DNA of 64,000 nucleotides from Triglochin maritima. Its lineage: Eukaryota; Streptophyta; Magnoliopsida; Alismatales; Juncaginaceae. The position numbers and the translations under genes are program-made. A model generated the notes under the pieces. It searched no databases. It was not told the origin of the DNA and saw nothing but the letters and a program-made list of their open reading frames with translations. Within the stretch, counting starts at the first letter, position 1, and each line of letters begins with the position of its first letter. Below, in pieces: positions 59,892 to 64,000 of the stretch. The stretch lies in the NCBI GenBank assembly GCA_963682175.1, contig OY821771.1, positions 24,944,201 through 25,008,200 of the forward strand, given 5' to 3'.

Positions 59892-60732
59892 TCAGCGAAA
59901 CCGCCTACGAGGAATGAGCCTGTGTTTGCTTCGACGCAGATGGATATCTGATGGCTCATCCTCCATGAGAGCTATCGGATCCTCAGCATTGCTGCTCCCA
60001 CTAGGATCGACTGGTGGAACCTCATGTTCAACTTCCAGATCATGATCCCGTGGAGTGGCAATGTCCTCATCTTGTTGTTCAAAGAAGTCCACTGACTCTT
60101 TGATAGCTCCAGCAAGGGTTGGAAAATCATTTTCCAAGAATATGGCATCCCTAGAGTCCAGTTCCGTCCTTCTTTCATTCTCGTCTACCCCGATAAAAAC
60201 ATAACCTTTGGAGAAATAACTGTATTTTACAAAGATACACTTTTTCCCTCTAGGTCCTAGTTTTCCATATCGGTGACTAGTAGAATGAATGTATGCCGCG
60301 CATCCCCAAGGACACAGCAGACTAAAATCAGGCTTCCGTCCTGTCCATAACTCATATGGAGTTGAGGGAACCGATTTTGTTGGAACTCTATTGAGGATAT
60401 ATGCAGCAATTATTAGAGCATCTCCCCAAAACGAAATTGGTAAGCTCGCATGCGCCATCATGGATCTAACCATGTCTAGCAACGTTCTATTCCTTCTCTC
60501 GGCAACACCATTTTGCTGAGGAGTATAAGGCAAGTGAGTTGTCTAGATATCCCCTTTTCATCACATAACTCCTTGAACATTATGGAGAGATACTCACCAC
60601 CTCTATCCGTTCTAAGAGTTTTTATCTTATTATCCAACTGATTATCAACTAAGCTCATGAATTTCTTAAAACATTCTAGAGCTTCTGACTTGTGAGAAAT
60701 AAGATAAATATGACCATATCTTGTGAAGTCAT
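59892..60732 (-). pseudogene. Copia integrase, cut by the Athila insertion
   Basis: On the minus strand it begins abruptly inside DFTRYGHIYLISHKSEALE at 60732, continues with LRTDRGGEYLS (catalytic Asp), shifts frame near 60530, and then [19 protein letters not shown] (catalytic Glu) and [20 protein letters not shown] up to the C-terminal linker. The upstream zinc-binding half, protease, gag and 5' LTR should lie beyond the Athila, outside the window. Confidence 0.9.
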
Positions 60733-62288
60733 TGATTGGCATCATTTCATGTTTATATTTGTATCTTATATCCATTATCTTTCACCTAAACAATTCTATG
60801 TTACGAGTTTTATGTTTAGTTTTCAGGAATAAATAGGTTTGAAGAGAAGAGCCATGAAAGGACCCAAAAGCAGGAAAAAGGACTAAATTGTGAGAACTAG
60901 GGACTGAGATGCAATGGAGAAGGACCTGATCGTAAGACCAAAGGACCTAAGAGCAAAACAGAATACTCCACACCATCATGGGGAGTATTTTACCAATTCC
61001 ATTCGGGTCGGAGCTCCAACAAGTCAAGTAACCGCATCAAAGACCAACAATACCAGAAAGAAAAGGCCACAACAAATTCCAACGCGATCAGAAGAGTTTG
61101 GACCACCAATTGGCGGTCTTGGACCGCTAATTGGCGGTCTATATTACTCAGGATCCGCCCAAATTTCTCCTGGACTTGTATTAATGTTCGTTTAGGCTAT
61201 TTTTGTTATTGGTTTAGTCCCACATCGGGGGATTGTCCCCGATTAGCTTTTTCCATGCTTATAAATAGAACTCTTCACCTTCCATTGTAATTACCAATTG
61301 CTTGGTGGCATTCTCTCTACTAAGGAGTGAGCCTTGAAGCAAAAACTCAAGGTGGAGAAGAATGCTACCTTCAATGTGAGTCATTTGTTAATAAAATAGT
61401 TCTTCTAGTTTCTTTTAATCTTGTCTTTTAATTTGTGCATGTTTGTTTAGTCTTTCCTTTCCTTTTATGTTTCTTTAATGCTTCTTGCCTTCTTAGTTAA
61501 CTTTCATTTCAGTATTATGCTTTCTTTTGCTAATATAGTTAGTGTAATGAGTAGTGAGTAGTTCCATCCCCATTTGGGGGGTGGAGAAATATGTGATATA
61601 ATCATGTAGTCTATTAAGTGTGTGTTATCTTTATCCCTTGAGCTTTATATGATTTCCATAACCATCTAATGGGTTTTCACTCTTATCTTTGATATGCTAA
61701 TGCTCTTGAATGAAGCTTAGCTTATGCTTTGATTAGTGGACCTATTTTATGGTGAATGATAAGGTTAGGATATGGATGAAGTTAATATTGGAAACACAAT
61801 TTGTAGTGTATGTGCTCTTGTTGCCTTTACCTTAGCTAATGTCTTGTATGTTTTAATGATGTAGTCATATCTTAATTCATGTGGAGGCATAGTAAGGTAT
61901 AGTCTTTATACTTGAGTTCATGTAGCTTCATTCCAATTATTGTCTTGTATGTTTTAATGATGTAGTCTTATCTTAATTCATGTGGAGGCAAAGTTGGATG
62001 TAGTTTTATGATTTCATGCACTACATGTTGTGAGGAGCTTAATGAACACGCACACACTTCTTTATGTTCACATTATTTCTCTACCCCCTTTGGGGTTTAG
62101 TTTTCTTGCTTTTCTTCCATTTCCATTTGTACCTTAGTGTAGGTTAGTGTAACCAACCTTTCTTTCCTTCTTTTTACCTCTCGCCTTCGAATAAACCAAT
62201 CGTCGACACACCTCACAGTGGACAACCCGTATTTGCCACCGCTTCAACGCGGCCGTGCACTTGCGGTTAAATATAAAACGATCAATCA
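60733..62288 (+). repeat. Athila 5' LTR (right element)
   Basis: It runs TGATTGGCATCATTTCATG to ...AAACGATCAATCA, 1556 bp. It interrupts copia integrase codons exactly at 60732/60733; the candidate TSD is GTCAT at 60728-60732. It carries ACCGCCAATTGGCGGT-like palindromes (61107-61142), TATA at 61260-61269 and AATAAA at 61390-61395. TAGTCCCACATCGGGGGATTG upstream of the TATA is also present in the other Athila LTRs. Confidence 0.93.
61260..61269 (+). promoter_or_regulatory. LTR TATA box
   Basis: TATAAATAGA is conserved at the same place in the LTRs at 23238, 41502 and 45412. Transcription would be expected to start about 30 bp downstream. Confidence 0.7.
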
Positions 62289-62294
62289 AGTTTT

Positions 62295-62312
62295 TGGCGC
62301 CATTGCCGGGGA
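62295..62312 (+). promoter_or_regulatory. Athila PBS (tRNA-Asp)
   Basis: TGGCGCCATTGCCGGGGA has one mismatch to the predicted tRNA-Asp(GUC) complement. It is the best-preserved PBS of the Athila copies here. Confidence 0.92.
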
Positions 62313-63417
62313 GGTGCTCGGTCCAGACGTTGGTTTGGATGATTCGAGGGGTTTTTAATTTTTTGTTTCCAGTTTTTCTCAGTCTCAGGGATCCTAGAGC
62401 GCACGGGGAGGCTACTGGAAGAGTTGGAGCACGAACACTTCAAAAGGGACCGCCAATCAGCGGTCTGGGACCGCCAATTGGAGGCCTGGTGAGGTCTTCC
62501 TGCTTTCTTTTTTATTCTGGTGGTTTATTGCTTCACTTTTGTTATCTGGGAGCACAATTTTGCATGCTGGAACTTCTAGTTTGCTCCCAGATTTAATTTC
62601 AATCGCCTTTAATCAACTTGGACCATAAAACTCAAAGCAAAAGATTAGACTCCTTGCCATCTAGGTCATGCATCATGTGTAGACCTTGCATGAATTTGTC
62701 TTTTCTTTTCTTTACATTTTGTTGTTGATTGCTGGCGTGAGGTACGTGCACCCAAATCTCTCATTCATGCATGTTTCGATCATGCATTAGTTAGTAAGGT
62801 GCATCGGGACAAGACTGAGAGAGCGTTTGATTGGAGCGATTGATTGCTAGATCTAGGAATAAATCGCTACTAAGGAGGGGTTGTCCCATAAAAGATAAGG
62901 TGGGGGATTTCATCACCCTTCCCTTGGCCCCAAAAACCACTCTTAATAAAGCCTTAACTAAAAGCAAGTAGACATTGGCCCTAGGATTGCGGGCGCACTA
63001 GGAGAGTAATCTAGTTGAGACCGTCATGACATGATCGGCGTTGCCTACCTTGTCGATAGTAGGAGGTACTGGATCTCCCGATCTGGTATCACTTGCTGGG
63101 CATTGTGGTCCTCATTGTAGGGAGGTGAGACGTGTCGAGGCTAGTGACCTCGAAGTTAGGCATCGTCTAGCCTAAGGACCCATTGCCTTACATTGTTTGA
63201 GTCGTGCTTGCTAGTTAGGCTTCTTCCTGATCCCGTTACCCACGCTAGCTTTAGGAATTCTTCCCTTCTCCTTTGAGTTATCTTCTTCTCACCTTCTTCT
63301 ATGTTTTAGTCTCCTCCCCTTTACACTCTCTAGTAGCGTTTTAGGGTCGAGTCAAGCACTTTTTGCGAGCTTAGCCTCGTGGTGGTGAGAGTGGTCGACT
63401 CGAGAGTTTTTCTTCAG
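62313..63417 (+). other. Athila leader (right element)
   Basis: This is non-coding and collinear with 33171-34296. Two ACCGCCAAT palindromes lie at 62449-62486. The conserved GTTGTCCCATAAAAGATAAGG segment is at 62880. Confidence 0.7.
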
Positions 63418-64000
63418 ATGGATGGTTACATGGGCGACCATCCATATCATTGTTGGGACCAGGACAATTATCCCTGGTACTCCGGACCCATGCAACCTGG
63501 GGTGGCTCAGACTAACACCCCGTATGGTTGGGATGATCGCAATTGTGTGACTGAGCAATCTTCATATTGGGGTAACATGGGAGAGGCACCGACTGCTAGA
63601 CCACAATCTAGTTTCGTCGGATCATACACTGGTCATCAAACTGAGACATTGCAAGAAACAAGATTGTGGTCTAGCAGTCGGTGCCTCTCCCTAGTTTCGT
63701 CGGATCATACACTGGTCATCAAACTGAGACATTGCAAGAAACTTTGGCCTCTTTTATGCGTGCGGCAGACGACATGTTTGTACCAGTGGCTCCAGTAGTC
63801 GTACCATGCGACTGTTGTGGGTTGAGTGGTCATGTCTCTAGGGAATGTCCTTATGTTCCCCCAGAGCCTGAGTATGAGCATACATTTTCCCAAAATTCTC
63901 ATTATGACCATTACGCATCCGCGTACAATCCGAGAGTGATGGATTCATGGGGAGACAATTCATATCCAAATTCTTATACTTCATGTTCACCCCAGTATCC
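63418..64000 (+). pseudogene. Athila gag start with zinc knuckle, frameshifted by a local rearrangement
   Basis: The ATG at 63418 opens MDGYMGDHPYHCWDQDN, rich in Trp, Tyr, Asp and Gln. A CX2CX4HX4C knuckle (CDCCGLSGHVSREC) is encoded at 63807-63848 in a frame different from the start. The switch is caused by the 83-bp inverted-plus-direct duplication at 63579-63742, which is not a multiple of three. The gene continues beyond the window, so the state of pol is unknown. Confidence 0.75.

Overview
The window looks like nuclear DNA of a flowering plant, most probably a repeat-rich intergenic or pericentromeric region. It is AT-rich and has no intact host gene, rRNA or tRNA gene. Nearly all of it is nested LTR retrotransposons, with hAT and CACTA-like DNA-transposon pieces. 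The Athila-type gypsy and SIRE-like copia lineages, a DC1-domain fragment and a plant hAT transposase remnant support a plant. I cannot name the species.

Layout. 1-3950: minus-strand Athila gag, leader, PBS and 5' LTR, running off the left edge. 3984-4570: truncated plus-strand Athila LTR, cut by a hAT remnant (4571-about 5690) that keeps three C-terminal transposase exons. 5700-11980: degenerate tandem array built on a GGGAC-GCACGT-GTCCC inverted repeat, split by a solo LTR (6854-8358). 11983-15557: minus-strand SIRE-like copia (RT stub, integrase, protease, gag, PBS, partial LTR). 15558-18590: minus-strand Athila 3' LTR, PPT and 3' tail. 18590-21450: unidentified core with a 215-codon ORF, split by a solo LTR (19748-21314, TSD GGTGT). 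21450-42382: plus-strand Athila-type assembly (tail, LTR, gag-pol, tail, LTR), with a 9.0-kb copia (23658-32685, TSD AATCA) inside its first LTR. 42383-46716: old LTR-like sequence with a 65-80-bp tandem repeat and a solo LTR (44928-46479, TSD TACAT). 48675-51381: small copia element with gag plus an RT scrap. 51616-52074: hAT MITE (TSD AGTCTGAA). 52355-52741: DC1 pseudogene. 52863-54952: gypsy-type solo LTR. 55265-55500: CACTA-like end. 56795-60732: truncated LTR and a minus-strand copia whose integrase is interrupted at 60733 by a plus-strand Athila that runs off the right edge.

No element here can be autonomous as seen: every gag-pol carries stops, frameshifts or deletions. Insertion order can be read from target-site duplications. 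The most unusual signal is a dense cluster of degenerate CGGTCGACCG palindromes in the LTRs of at least three otherwise different retroelement families. Others are a G-box hairpin array, an ACCGCCAATTGGCGGT palindrome in Athila LTRs and leaders, and an exact inverted-plus-direct duplication in the rightmost gag.
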